Assembly (NCBI GenBank): GCA_903842365.1 | Contig: CAIMLU010000052.1 | Location: forward strand, 1 to 37,907 | From: an uncultured bacterium | Lineage (GTDB): Bacteria > Patescibacteriota > Minisyncoccia > Phycocordibacterales > UBA6065 | DNA: 37,907 nt | Direction: 5' to 3' | Shown: one piece after another, positions 1 through 9,439 of the stretch | Layout of the letters: each line of letters opens with the position of its first letter | How positions within the stretch are numbered: the stretch's first letter is position 1 | Made by a program: the position numbers and the translations under genes | The notes under the pieces: model-generated | Told to the model about the DNA's origin: nothing | Database searches by the model: none | What the model saw: only the letters and a program-made list of their open reading frames with translations

Positions 1-1515
<1,515 letters not shown>

Positions 1516-1607
1516 AGGAAATCTATGAATCAATATCAAGTTTATACTTGCTTATTGCGATACCTTGCCCGCTTTTCCGCGAAAAGGAAACGCTCAAAGA
1601 GCGCTGT

Positions 1608-1718
1608 GTTCTGGTGATTCGACGCAATGGCACCACCTCTTCCCATTCCGAACAGAGCAGTGAAACGTTGTAGTGCCGATGATAGTCCTTCGGGGCGAAA
1701 GTAGGTAATCGCCAGAAC
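1608..1718 (+). rRNA. rrf: 5S ribosomal RNA
   Basis: Roughly 111 nt closed by GTTCTGG at 1608-1614 and CCAGAAC at 1712-1718. The loop region CCCATTCCGAACAGAGCAGTG-like segment and GAAACG...GTAGTGCCGATG match the 5S consensus (CCGAAC and GTGAAACG motifs). It lies about 90 nt after the 23S 3' end. Flanking bases extend the closing helix outwards (AAAGAGCGCT against AGCGCTTTTTT), which would act as a processing stem. Confidence 0.95.
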
Positions 1719-1732
1719 AGAGCGCTTTTTTT
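1719..1732 (+). terminator. Terminator after the rRNA operon
   Basis: The 3' arm AGAGCGCTTTTTTT directly after 5S pairs with AAAGAGCGCT at 1597-1605, so 5S itself is the loop of a long stem followed by seven T. A second T-rich dyad (AACGCAAA at 1741 against TTTGCGTT at 1776-1784) follows and may act as a backup. Confidence 0.6.
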
Positions 1733-1776
1733 GCACCCAAAACGCAAACGCACCACTTTTTAGGTTGGTGTTTTTT

Positions 1777-1804
1777 TTGCGTTGGCGGTGACTCGTGTTA
1801 AAAT
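1777..1804 (+). promoter_or_regulatory. Candidate promoter for the LCAT-like gene
   Basis: TTGCGT at 1777-1782 and TAAAAT at 1799-1804 are separated by 16 bp, giving a leader of about 20 nt. A perfect TATAAT also lies at 1823-1828 but is only 2 nt from the ATG, too close to serve the chosen start. Confidence 0.4.
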
Positions 1805-1830
1805 AGCCTCCGAAACTATTTGTATAATAT

Positions 1831-4800
1831 ATGGATATATTTAAACGTATTCGCACTACTTTGTTTTTAATTTTGGTTAGCTTCCTGTTTTTTCTTTGCG
1901 GTAACGTTGGTGCTGAGGTTAATAATCCGTACGTGGTTGATTATAAATCACGGGTTACTTTTGGTGATAGTTCTGAGGTTGACGGGTATAAAGGTCTTGA
2001 AAATTATCAAGCCCAGTATATTGATGAGTATCTTCACTTGTCGTATACCATAACGCACGGACAACAATCATGGGCAAGTTTTCCGCCGTACCTTTATTTT
2101 TTTGGTGATGATCCAACGGTGCCACCCGGTATAGGTGCATTTACGGTTGGTTCTGCAGATCTCACGAGTTCCTATTGGAATCCAACTGATTACTATTTTG
2201 TCAATATACAATTTTCACGGAATGGGTACCGTACGATTGTGACACGGGGGAGAGATAAGATTCCTTTTTCAGATAACACTAGTTCAATAGACGGTATTAC
2301 TGATGATGTTTTTGTTGCGCTTGCTAATTATGCAACGGGACAGAATGAACACTCGATGGCGTTCCAACCCATGCGTATTGTGGAAGTTGCCCCATCTAAG
2401 TTTATTTCTTTTAATGTCAGTACGACAACTAGAACTGCTTTAGTTGAGACATATATTGCGCCGAAGGATATGGGTGCTTGGGTACATTTCACTATCTCCG
2501 ATTCTTCTGAAAATCTTGTCTTTTCGGGTAGTCCAGTGATTGCTACTACTTCTGGGGTGTCCACAAATGTATGGCAATTTCCTGAAGTTGCGAACACAAA
2601 AACAACCCAGTCGCAGACTTTTTATGCGCACATAGATTTGGTGTATGGGTCTACAACATTACGTACGAAAGATGTCGGTGTTACGTTTACTCCTACAAAA
2701 GAGGGGTATCCAGGGCACTCTAATTCCGTAGATAGCACATCAGAATATATAGATTATGCTGCCCAAACATTGGGGACAAATCTGTCGGGAACACTTACTC
2801 AGATTGATATTACAACAAGTAATATTGCTGCTATTTACTATGGCTCAAGACCAGTTATTGATTTATTTGAGTGTGAAAATGATACGTATGCAGGGTTGCC
2901 TCTTTTGGGAGGAATAGGTCCTGGAAGTGGTTGCACGATCATTTTTTCTGATGTATCAGGTGAGGCAAGTGGTCTTTCTACAAGCACTCAACATTTTTAT
3001 ACTCCCCCTATTATTTTTAACCCTTCAAAATACTACTTTTTTAGAGTGAGGGGTAATAATTTGCTTAACATTTTACCGATTTACTACGGGAGCTCTGAAG
3101 ATAAGGTTGATGGTGCATGTTACCGTCTAAACTATTCCAATGGACAAGCTGTTCCTTGTTCAACGATTTCTGATCTGTCTTTCTATTTACGAGGTGTGAC
3201 CAAAACAGTGTCTAATCCTCTGTGTACCGAAAACTGCAACTCAAACATCATGTTCTTTCCTGGAATCATGGGATCACGTTTGTATGATAGCGAGGAGAAA
3301 GAGCTGTGGGTTTCAAGCGGTGATTCTTTGCAAGCAAAACTCTCTTTGGATGAGACTGGAAAAAGTAATAATGTGATATACATCAAGGATGATACGTTGA
3401 GAAAAGAGGGGGAGGTAGATGAAAAGGGTATTGTGGATGATGTGTATGGCTCAAATATTTATGAATCGTTCATTAATGATTTACGTACATGGAAAGGAGA
3501 CGGAACCAATGGCATTATTCATGATTACGCCCTCATTCCTTATGACTGGCGCCTCTCTCTTAACGATATCGTAACGAACGGCGCCACATCAACCCAAGAC
3601 AATCTATCGTACGCAACGCCACAGGATTTTTCACAATCTTATATAGTAAAGCAATTGGAACAGCTTCAAAAATCGTCTCGAACCGGCAAGGTCGCTATTG
3701 TCGCACACTCAAATGGTGGTTTTGTTACAAAAGCCCTTATTCAAAAACTCAAAGACACGAACAATCCTCTGTATAACAAAATAGACAAGGTAATTTTTGT
3801 TGCAGTACCACAGGTGGGGACTCCGGAGGGTCTTACTGCTTTGCTTCATGGAACAAGTATGGGTCCCTGGGGTAGCGTTATGATCAACGCTCGCTCGCGT
3901 GACCTTGCAAAAAATATGCCAACTGCCTATAACCTCCTTCCATCATCTGATTATTTTAGTATCGTCGATCCTGGTTTTGCGGTTGATAAAGTAGTGTCAT
4001 TCCAAAATACTCATGCTTTTGATCGACAATTATTACAGTATGGAATGTTCATTTCAAATGAAGATGAATTCAAGCGATATGTTTTAAATGATGAGGGGCG
4101 AGCAATTCCAACCTACGCAGACACCACATACCCTGCCACGGGTAATCGTGCCCTCTATAACATGGCCGAGACCGTTCACTCTGTGCTCGACAATTGGCTT
4201 CCTGCATCAACCACAAAAGTAGTCCAAGTCGCGGGATGGGGAGAGGAAACGCTTGCTGGTATTGATTATACCAACACTGGCAGACTATCTTTAAAGCTCA
4301 GGAATGTTGTTGATGGTGACGGTACGGTTGTGGTGCCGAGCGCTCTTTGGATGTCGACTTCGACTCCAAATGTAGAGAGGTGGTGGGTGGATTTGAAGAC
4401 TTACTCAGATAAGAATTTGTTTTCAAGAGTTCATAAAGACATCCTCGAAATTCAAAACCTCCGTACTTTCATCAAATCCCAAATCAACAACTCTCCATTT
4501 AGTGATTCTGAAAATATCGTCGTCAATTCCACACAAACCCTCATATCAGATGGCGAGCGCCTCCACTTTACCCTCCACTCACCTTTAACCCTCGGCATCA
4601 CCGACTCATCTGGTCGCTATACCGGACTTGATTCTGTAACAGGAAAAGTGCGTGAAGAAATCCCAGGAGTAACCTACAAACAGTACGGGGAAGTGCAATT
4701 CCTCTCGGTTCCAGCGGGTCTCGAGTACACCGTAACTATGAAAGGCTATGAAAGTGGTAGTTTTGACTTTGACGTAGAGAAACAGGCCGGTAACGCTGTG

Positions 4801-5826
4801 ATTGCATCAACTACTTTTGAATCTATACCAAGTGCCACCTCAACAACAGTAACTCTAAACGTTTCTTCTCTATTCTCTGTAAGTAGTTCAACCTTGTTTA
4901 TCGATCAAAACAGTGACGGTACACCTGATATATCTCTCAAAGCCAATGAAAGTGGTGTAACGGTCTATGACACTACTTCTCCAACGATCACAGTAAATGC
5001 AGATGGAACCCTTGGTATGAATGGTTTCTACACTTCTCCTGTAACCATTACTTTCACCGCAGATGATCCTATGAAAGAGGGCGAGGTTTCTTCGGGTGTA
5101 GCTTCGACTACCTATTCGTTCGATAGAGGAATTACATGGAATACTTACAGCACGACTTCTCCTCTTCTTATCACTGCTCAAGGAACGACAACGATTCAAT
5201 ATTACTCTCTCGATAACAATGGTAATCAAGAGAAGACAAAAACGCTCACGTTCACCATTGATACCATTTCTCCGGTAGTTGTTATTACAACTCCAAATCA
5301 ATTGATCTACACCCATAGCGACACCATTCCGCTCTCTATTACTTCAACTGATGACGGAGGTGTTGCTTCAACCACAATTACTGTAAATGGTAGGGAAGTT
5401 GCAGACAATTCAGTCGACCTCTTCTTCCAAAGACTTGGAACGACAATGGTTTCAGCCTCTGTATCTGATATGGGTGGAAACACCTCTTCAGCAAGTACGT
5501 CATTCCGCATCATCGCCACCGCCTCCTCGACAATCTCCGACATCACCCGTGCCTTCACCTTGGGCTGGATCACTAAAGAAAACATCAAAGACACCCTCAT
5601 TAAAAAGATTGAAAAGATGGTAAAGCTTGAAACAAAGATTGATATCGTTACAGAAATCAAGAAAGGGAAGAAGGCAGAGAGGCATATTGAACGAATTGAA
5701 GAGAGGGTAGATAAAACCTTAGCAAAAGCACTTCTTCTCGACCTTAAAGCTTACGAGCGATCAAAGATTAATGAACGAGCATATACCCTTATCAAGGGAG
5801 ATGTTGAGTGGCTCATTAATTATTAA
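1831..5826 (+). CDS. Large secreted LCAT/lipase-like protein with Ig-like and FIMAH-like C-terminal domains
   Basis: Predicted 1331-residue exported protein. Residues 1-28 form a signal peptide (two basic residues, a Leu/Phe core, then CGNVGA). A long beta-rich N-terminal region of unknown fold follows. From about residue 472 (FFPGIMGSRLY) to 900 it resembles lecithin:cholesterol acyltransferase-type alpha/beta hydrolases: the nucleophile elbow is AHSNGG with Ser627, a candidate acid lies in DGDGT (Asp828 or Asp830) and a candidate histidine is His868 in RVHKDI. The elbow has Ala where the usual GxSxG has Gly two residues before Ser. Residues ~1050-1150 look like an OmpL47/Ig-type repeat (TSPVTITFTADD). 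The last ~95 residues are a Lys/Glu-rich helical domain resembling FIMAH. Substrate is unknown; acyl ester hydrolysis or transfer outside the cell is inferred. The C-terminal domain is duplicated downstream. Confidence 0.8.
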   Translation: MDIFKRIRTTLFLILVSFLFFLCGNVGAEVNNPYVVDYKSRVTFGDSSEVDGYKGLENYQAQYIDEYLHLSYTITHGQQSWASFPPYLYFFGDDPTVPPGIGAFTVGSADLTSSYWNPTDYYFVNIQFSRNGYRTIVTRGRDKIPFSDNTSSIDGITDDVFVALANYATGQNEHSMAFQPMRIVEVAPSKFISFNVSTTTRTALVETYIAPKDMGAWVHFTISDSSENLVFSGSPVIATTSGVSTNVWQFPEVANTKTTQSQTFYAHIDLVYGSTTLRTKDVGVTFTPTKEGYPGHSNSVDSTSEYIDYAAQTLGTNLSGTLTQIDITTSNIAAIYYGSRPVIDLFECENDTYAGLPLLGGIGPGSGCTIIFSDVSGEASGLSTSTQHFYTPPIIFNPSKYYFFRVRGNNLLNILPIYYGSSEDKVDGACYRLNYSNGQAVPCSTISDLSFYLRGVTKTVSNPLCTENCNSNIMFFPGIMGSRLYDSEEKELWVSSGDSLQAKLSLDETGKSNNVIYIKDDTLRKEGEVDEKGIVDDVYGSNIYESFINDLRTWKGDGTNGIIHDYALIPYDWRLSLNDIVTNGATSTQDNLSYATPQDFSQSYIVKQLEQLQKSSRTGKVAIVAHSNGGFVTKALIQKLKDTNNPLYNKIDKVIFVAVPQVGTPEGLTALLHGTSMGPWGSVMINARSRDLAKNMPTAYNLLPSSDYFSIVDPGFAVDKVVSFQNTHAFDRQLLQYGMFISNEDEFKRYVLNDEGRAIPTYADTTYPATGNRALYNMAETVHSVLDNWLPASTTKVVQVAGWGEETLAGIDYTNTGRLSLKLRNVVDGDGTVVVPSALWMSTSTPNVERWWVDLKTYSDKNLFSRVHKDILEIQNLRTFIKSQINNSPFSDSENIVVNSTQTLISDGERLHFTLHSPLTLGITDSSGRYTGLDSVTGKVREEIPGVTYKQYGEVQFLSVPAGLEYTVTMKGYESGSFDFDVEKQAGNAVIASTTFESIPSATSTTVTLNVSSLFSVSSSTLFIDQNSDGTPDISLKANESGVTVYDTTSPTITVNADGTLGMNGFYTSPVTITFTADDPMKEGEVSSGVASTTYSFDRGITWNTYSTTSPLLITAQGTTTIQYYSLDNNGNQEKTKTLTFTIDTISPVVVITTPNQLIYTHSDTIPLSITSTDDGGVASTTITVNGREVADNSVDLFFQRLGTTMVSASVSDMGGNTSSASTSFRIIATASSTISDITRAFTLGWITKENIKDTLIKKIEKMVKLETKIDIVTEIKKGKKAERHIERIEERVDKTLAKALLLDLKAYERSKINERAYTLIKGDVEWLINY

Positions 5827-5839
5827 AATTTAATCTAAT

Positions 5840-6244
5840 ATGAAATATATAGAAAAAGTGTTGGGGTTGTTGACGAGAAAAAAAGTGTTATATTTTGGGA
5901 TTATAAGTCTGAGTATATTTTTTCTCTCGTATTACAGTCGAGAAATTGGATTGCCTTCATCATATGAAAAGTTTTGCTGTCTCGATGATAGAATATTTAA
6001 CCTATTTACTATAACTATTCCTGTGTGTATTTTTTCCATTATTTTTTTTAAGAATAATGGTTTTGAGAAATGGAAAAAATTTACTTTTATTTACTTATTT
6101 ACTTATTTACTTATTTACTTAATTGTGCCAACTCAAGGTGATGGGCTGATTTGGCTTCAAAGAGAAACGGTATCGTTTTTCGGAGTGATTGTATATTCAT
6201 TAATTTCGATCTTACTTATCTCCTACAAATCTCTCAAAAAATAA
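5840..6244 (+). CDS. Small integral membrane protein containing an 8-bp tandem repeat
   Basis: A 134-residue protein with about four hydrophobic segments (residues ~16-30, 50-68, 78-95 and 110-128) and a basic C-terminus ending in YKSLKK. No family is recognised. It starts 13 nt after the LCAT-like gene, so the two are probably co-transcribed. The third membrane segment is encoded by four perfect TTATTTAC units at 6087-6118; one unit more or less would shift the frame. Its TAA stop at 6242-6244 is followed in the same frame by a detached copy of the FIMAH-like domain. A related gene lies at 6570-6985. GC content is lower than in the neighbouring ribosomal genes. Function unknown. Confidence 0.65.
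   Translation: MKYIEKVLGLLTRKKVLYFGIISLSIFFLSYYSREIGLPSSYEKFCCLDDRIFNLFTITIPVCIFSIIFFKNNGFEKWKKFTFIYLFTYLLIYLIVPTQGDGLIWLQRETVSFFGVIVYSLISILLISYKSLKK
6087..6118 (+). repeat. Four tandem copies of the 8-bp unit TTATTTAC
   Basis: Perfect 8-bp units at 6087-6094, 6095-6102, 6103-6110 and 6111-6118, followed by a partial TTA. They lie inside a coding sequence. The unit length is not a multiple of three, so slipped-strand mispairing would switch the frame. The related gene downstream has one full unit at 6841-6848. Confidence 0.9.
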
Positions 6245-6278
6245 ACAGCAAATAATATCAGCACCATCTCCGACATCA
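6221..6278 (+). repeat. 58-bp direct repeat, copy 1
   Basis: Perfectly identical to 6962-7019. It spans the last codons of the membrane protein (YKSLKK and TAA) and the first part of the FIMAH-like tail, so it marks the junction of the duplicated cassette. Confidence 0.9.
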
Positions 6279-6559
6279 ATCGTACCTTCATCTTGGGCTG
6301 GATCACTAAAGAAAACATCAAAGACATCCTCATTAAAAAGATTGAAAAGATGGTGAAGCTTGAGACAAAGATTGATATCATTACAGAAACCAAGAAAGGG
6401 AAGAAGGTAGAGAGGCGCATTGAACACACCGAAGAGAGAATAGACAAAACCCTTGCAAAGGCACTCCTTCTCGACCTTAAAGCTTACGAGCGATCAAAAA
6501 TTAATGAACAGGCGTACAACGTGATTAAAGAGGATGTTGAATGGCTTATTAACAACTAA
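6245..6559 (+). pseudogene. Detached second copy of the FIMAH-like C-terminal domain
   Basis: Translation after the TAA at 6242 continues in the same frame as the preceding membrane protein and gives a ~104-residue helical domain almost identical to the C-terminus of the LCAT-like protein (shared runs such as GWITKENIKD and LLLDLKAYERSKINE). The DNA is also nearly identical to 5536-5826, so the duplication is recent or kept by conversion. It lacks an ATG; a TTG at 6293 could start an 88-residue protein. It may be a remnant, a free-standing small protein, or a C-terminal extension reached only if the TAA is read through. I call it a remnant with low certainty. Confidence 0.5.
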
Positions 6560-6569
6560 AACTAAACAT

Positions 6570-6985
6570 ATGATATTAAAAATGGATTGGTTAACGAAAA
6601 AGAGGGCGATGATAATTTCGCTTGTCGGTGCACTTAGTTCAAGTTTTGTACTACAAAAGGATATTAACCATTTTCTTTTTTTATCCTGCAGGAATGGAAA
6701 AATTGAGTGGATTAGTGAATGTTTAAGTCTTAAAAATTATTCCATTCTGTTGCTTATAATAGGGGCAACTACCTTTGTTCCCGTTCTCGTTATGTATTTC
6801 TTAAAAAATAATGTTTTTGAATCTTGGAAAAAAACTTTACTTATTTACTTATAGGGATTTTTGTTCCATGGCATGGGGGAGATGCTTATTTACGTATCCA
6901 GAAAGATATAATCGCTATGGGTTTTTCAGTGTTGTACTTAATCTTCTCCTTACTCTTCATTTCCTACAAATCTCTCAAAAAATAA
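6570..6985 (+). pseudogene. Second small membrane protein, frameshifted at an 8-bp repeat
   Basis: The first part (ATG at 6570, possibly 6582) reads as a membrane protein related to the one at 5840-6244 and stops at a TAG at 6852-6854. The homologous C-terminal part, from YLLIGIFVPWHGGD to YKSLKK, is in another frame and ends at TAA 6983-6985. The break falls exactly in the TTATTTAC repeat. Removing one 8-bp unit, or adding two, joins the parts into one open frame (reading WKKTLLIGIFVP after loss of one). It could therefore be a phase-variable gene in the off state or a decayed copy. Confidence 0.65.
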
Positions 6986-7019
6986 ACAGCAAATAATATC
7001 AGCACCATCTCCGACATCA
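6962..7019 (+). repeat. 58-bp direct repeat, copy 2
   Basis: Perfectly identical to 6221-6278 and in the same position relative to the membrane-protein stop and the following FIMAH-like tail. Confidence 0.9.
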
Positions 7020-7144
7020 CCCGTACCTTCACCCTGGGTTGGATCTCAAAAAAACAGTAAAGGATGAACTTGTCGCAAAAGTGCAACAAGCAATCAAACT
7101 CGAAAAGAGAATTGATTTCATTAAGAAGAAGCTTTTACAACAAA
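6986..7144 (+). pseudogene. Third, broken copy of the FIMAH-like domain
   Basis: Directly after the TAA at 6983-6985 the frame reads ISTISDITRTFTLGWISKK and then hits a stop. A one-base shift in the A7 run at 7047-7053 continues as TVKDELVAKVQQAIKLEKR, matching the start of the other two copies but diverged. It ends in the terminator hairpin, so only the first half of the domain is left. It is in frame with the membrane protein before it, as in the first cassette. Confidence 0.6.
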
Positions 7145-7174
7145 GGCCGGCACGCGAAGCGTGCCGGCCTTTTG
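7143..7174 (+). terminator. Rho-independent terminator closing the cassette region
   Basis: AAGGCCGGCACGC, loop GAA, GCGTGCCGGCCTTTT: a 13-bp GC-rich stem with a T run. It marks the end of the transcription unit starting at the LCAT-like gene. Confidence 0.85.
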
Positions 7175-7235
7175 CTGTTTTCAAACCCAACCTCGACACC
7201 AAGAACAGTTGCGCCCACGTGTAGTGGGGGGGTCA

Positions 7236-7442
7236 GGTGTGGGGAATCAAACCTTATACTACACAGATGATTCATGCCTCTGTGCTGCAGCGAAACATGC
7301 AGGAGCAACCATTCCAGATAATATGACGTACATAACTTCTCCAAGTCGAAGTTTATATGAGGGTTCTGCTAAAAAAGGAATCACTTCACAGCGTCAAATT
7401 GGAGCAAGTGGAAGCTTCACTATCTCCACAATCTCTCATTAA
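7236..7442 (+). pseudogene. LCCL-domain-like fragment
   Basis: An open frame without a credible start (the only upstream start codons lie in the terminator hairpin) reads QTLYYTDDSCLCAAAKHAGA ... LYEGSAKKGITSQ ... GASGSFTI. This order of motifs (YTDDS-C-AA-HAG, then Y-GS-NGI-S, then GSF) is that of the LCCL domain of secreted proteins. The N-terminal part of such a protein is absent, so this is probably the remnant of a larger secreted protein. The family match is from memory only. Confidence 0.5.
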
Positions 7443-7445
7443 GCG

Positions 7446-7490
7446 TTACACACAAAACCACTTCCTGAGAGAGGGAGGTGGTTTTGTGTG
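7446..7490 (+). terminator. Hairpin after the LCCL-like fragment
   Basis: ACACACAAAACCACTTCC pairs with GGGAGGTGGTTTTGTGTGT around a short loop. The stem is long and the arms are A- and T-rich, as in a bidirectional terminator, but no clean T run follows. Confidence 0.6.
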
Positions 7491-7550
7491 TATGGCATAT
7501 TCTTGATATTACCTGAAGTCCGTCCAAGCTATTGAACCATTACGGAAAAT

Positions 7551-7580
7551 TTGACGGTTTTTTTTAAATATGCTTATATT
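7551..7580 (+). promoter_or_regulatory. Promoter of the secreted protein gene at 7664
   Basis: TTGACG at 7551-7556 and TATATT at 7575-7580, spacer 18 bp. The predicted start of transcription near 7587 leaves a leader of about 77 nt. Confidence 0.6.
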
Positions 7581-7663
7581 GTTATGAAATGACTATGGCT
7601 TAATGCCACAGTTATTTGTCCTTTGAAGCAAACCCAAATAGAGCAAATAGAGAAAGAAAATTC

Positions 7664-8620
7664 ATGAAGATCAACAACCGTTTCAGTTTATTGTTTGTGT
7701 TGATGAGCAGTTTTGCCCTGAGCGCCACTTGTTATGCTGCGCGGGCGCAACCCTCGATAATTATAACGAATGGTGTCTTCCCATCAGGGGAACAGGTCAT
7801 TATTGCCTCCTCTGGTGCAGATAAAAATGAGGCAGACAAAGCCATGGCTTTTACAATAAATGTGAAGGCTGTGGATGGTGACGTTGAAGTCACTGGTCTC
7901 AGTGTTGGTGTCGCCGGTACTGCAACAGGTATGCTCACAACTGGATACATATTCAATGGTTTAACTGAAGTGGGTAATACGCCTATTACAAAAGGCGTTG
8001 CAAACTTCACAAATCTCAGGATGAGGGTTGCAAAAGATTCTACAATGCTACTTGCGATCAAGTTTGATGTTCGTGGCGCAACACCCACCCCCGCCTTTTT
8101 TATCCCCGCCATAAATAAAGTGGTGGCGAAGAGTGGGCGGGGTGGTGTGACGGTGGTATGTGAATCAATTTTCGGTGAATTTTTTACCGTAATAAATTCA
8201 GGTCCTATCTTCACCCTCGTTGGAACCCCGGTTCTTTCAAAGACTGTTCCATTAGGTTCACGGTCAGCCACCACTTACGCGGCGTCATTCACCTTTGATG
8301 TCGAGGCAGCAGGTGCGGACCTCTCAATCCCTGCTAACGCATTTGTTATTGGTATCTACAGTAACGGTGTGTTGATTTCAACATCAACCGCCGTCTTCGA
8401 GAAGCCAGTTTCAGGTGCCGCAGGTTCAAAAGCTCCTTACACCATTTCTGAAAATAATTGTGCTCGTTTCACAGCTCAAGCCTCGTTCACCTCAAACACT
8501 GCAGGAATTGTCGCAGGACAAGTCTTTACAGCTCGTCTTGAGTCAGCACTTGGTATGACTTACGTCCCAGACACTTTCCTCGCAACAAAGGATGGTCCAG
8601 GCTCAATAGTTGCTTTCTGA
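7664..8620 (+). CDS. Secreted protein of unknown function
   Basis: A 318-residue protein. ATG 7664 is chosen because it begins directly with a signal peptide (MKINNRFSLLFVLMSS ... CYAARA, residues 1-28); the frame is open further upstream but that part is not signal-like. The mature protein is Thr/Ser/Ala/Gly-rich, beta-rich, low in charge, and seems to hold two similar ~110-residue modules (one starting at FPSGEQVIIASSG, the other at VPLGSRSATTYAA). Such proteins are common on CPR cell surfaces, but I do not recognise a named family. It has its own promoter and terminator, so it is a single-gene unit. Confidence 0.7.
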   Translation: MKINNRFSLLFVLMSSFALSATCYAARAQPSIIITNGVFPSGEQVIIASSGADKNEADKAMAFTINVKAVDGDVEVTGLSVGVAGTATGMLTTGYIFNGLTEVGNTPITKGVANFTNLRMRVAKDSTMLLAIKFDVRGATPTPAFFIPAINKVVAKSGRGGVTVVCESIFGEFFTVINSGPIFTLVGTPVLSKTVPLGSRSATTYAASFTFDVEAAGADLSIPANAFVIGIYSNGVLISTSTAVFEKPVSGAAGSKAPYTISENNCARFTAQASFTSNTAGIVAGQVFTARLESALGMTYVPDTFLATKDGPGSIVAF

Positions 8621-8644
8621 TTCTGAATCGAACGTCAGAAGCAA

Positions 8645-8676
8645 GACCGTCTCCTAACAAGGGGGCGGTTTTTTTA
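8645..8676 (+). terminator. Terminator after the secreted protein
   Basis: GACCGTCTCC, loop TAACAA, GGGGGCGGT followed by seven T. Two G-T pairs in the stem. Confidence 0.8.
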
Positions 8677-8700
8677 TTTCTGTGCGATACTCTTTGGTAT

Positions 8701-9273
8701 ATGAAGAAGCCAGTTATTGTTTTTGATTTTGACGACACACTCCTCTATACCACCCGTGGTTTTGTTGATTGGTACAATGCGACCTATAAAACATTTCTCC
8801 GATATGAAGACATTGTTTCTGATGTCGCAACTTTTTTAGGTGTTACTCGTGATGCGGAGCTTGGATTATGGGGTGACTATTTTTCAAGCAGTACGTTTTC
8901 AACCCTTCAACCAACACCATGTTTGGTTGATGTTTTACGTGCACTTCATGTAAATTACGAATTGATACTTCTCACAAATCGTGAGCTTGAATTTAAAGAA
9001 TCCCTGTATGTGTGGGTGAACACGTATGTTCCAAATATGTTTTCACGTATTATATTTGCTCGTGATTTTCCAGAGGGGAAGAAGCCGAAAGGGGAGGTGT
9101 GCAAAGAAATGGGCGCAATCTGTCTTGTTGATGATGAGCCATGGAATCTTGTCTCTGCAAAAGAAAACGGTGTACATCCAATCGTTTTCGATGCGCCATG
9201 GAATCAAAAAGAAACGATAGGGAACCGTATTAAAACCTTGGAAGAGTTTCCAGCGATTCTTTCCAACCTGTAA
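8701..9273 (+). CDS. HAD-superfamily hydrolase
   Basis: A 190-residue cytoplasmic phosphatase. All four HAD motifs are visible: motif I DFDDTL with nucleophile Asp9 and acid Asp11, motif II LLTN with Thr92, motif III Lys near residue 127-130 (GKKPKGE), motif IV VDDEPWN with Asp144/Asp145. A small helical cap between motifs I and II and the DFDDTL signature fit the 5'(3')-deoxyribonucleotidase or phosphoglycolate-phosphatase type; the substrate cannot be read. A GATACT box at 8686-8691 ends 9 nt before the ATG, so the transcript would have almost no leader. It follows directly on the previous terminator. Confidence 0.8.
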   Translation: MKKPVIVFDFDDTLLYTTRGFVDWYNATYKTFLRYEDIVSDVATFLGVTRDAELGLWGDYFSSSTFSTLQPTPCLVDVLRALHVNYELILLTNRELEFKESLYVWVNTYVPNMFSRIIFARDFPEGKKPKGEVCKEMGAICLVDDEPWNLVSAKENGVHPIVFDAPWNQKETIGNRIKTLEEFPAILSNL

Positions 9274-9400
9274 TCTAAAAACAAACACCAAAGCCATTGT
9301 TTGGAATGTGTCCTTTTGTCCTTCATTTTGGCCACCTCTTTTTCACATTCCCCTTTATTACAGTTTCACTCTTTTTTCATTGCAAAAAGAGTATTTTTTA

Positions 9401-9428
9401 TTGACTTGCGCGTACGCTTTGCTATTAT
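9401..9428 (+). promoter_or_regulatory. Promoter of tuf
   Basis: TTGACT at 9401-9406, 16-bp spacer, TATTAT at 9423-9428. The leader to the tuf ATG is about 175 nt and holds two hairpins: GATTAG/CTAATC near 9482-9498 and GTACCTAT/ATAGGTAC near 9513-9544. Confidence 0.7.
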
Positions 9429-9439
9429 TTTGCGTACGC
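9410..9439 (+). promoter_or_regulatory. Paired palindromes flanking the tuf -10 box (candidate operator)
   Basis: The 8-bp palindrome GCGTACGC occurs at 9410-9417 (in the spacer) and again at 9432-9439 (at the expected transcription start). The centres are 22 bp apart, about two helical turns, with the -10 box in between. This is the layout of a repressor site bound by two dimers on one DNA face. The binding protein is not known. Confidence 0.5.

Noticed and set aside
1516-1607. tRNA gene in the 23S-5S spacer
   Set aside because: No cloverleaf or T-loop consensus (GGTTCGA) could be found there or elsewhere in the window.
1823-1828. TATAAT as the promoter of the LCAT-like gene
   Set aside because: It is 2 nt from the ATG, so transcription would start inside the coding sequence and lose the start codon of a good signal peptide.
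6087-6118. CRISPR-like repeat
   Set aside because: The units are 8 bp, contiguous and without spacers. No CRISPR array or cas gene is in the window.
7161-7235. GTG start for the LCCL-like frame
   Set aside because: The GTG lies within the arm of a strong terminator and the residues after it are not domain-like.
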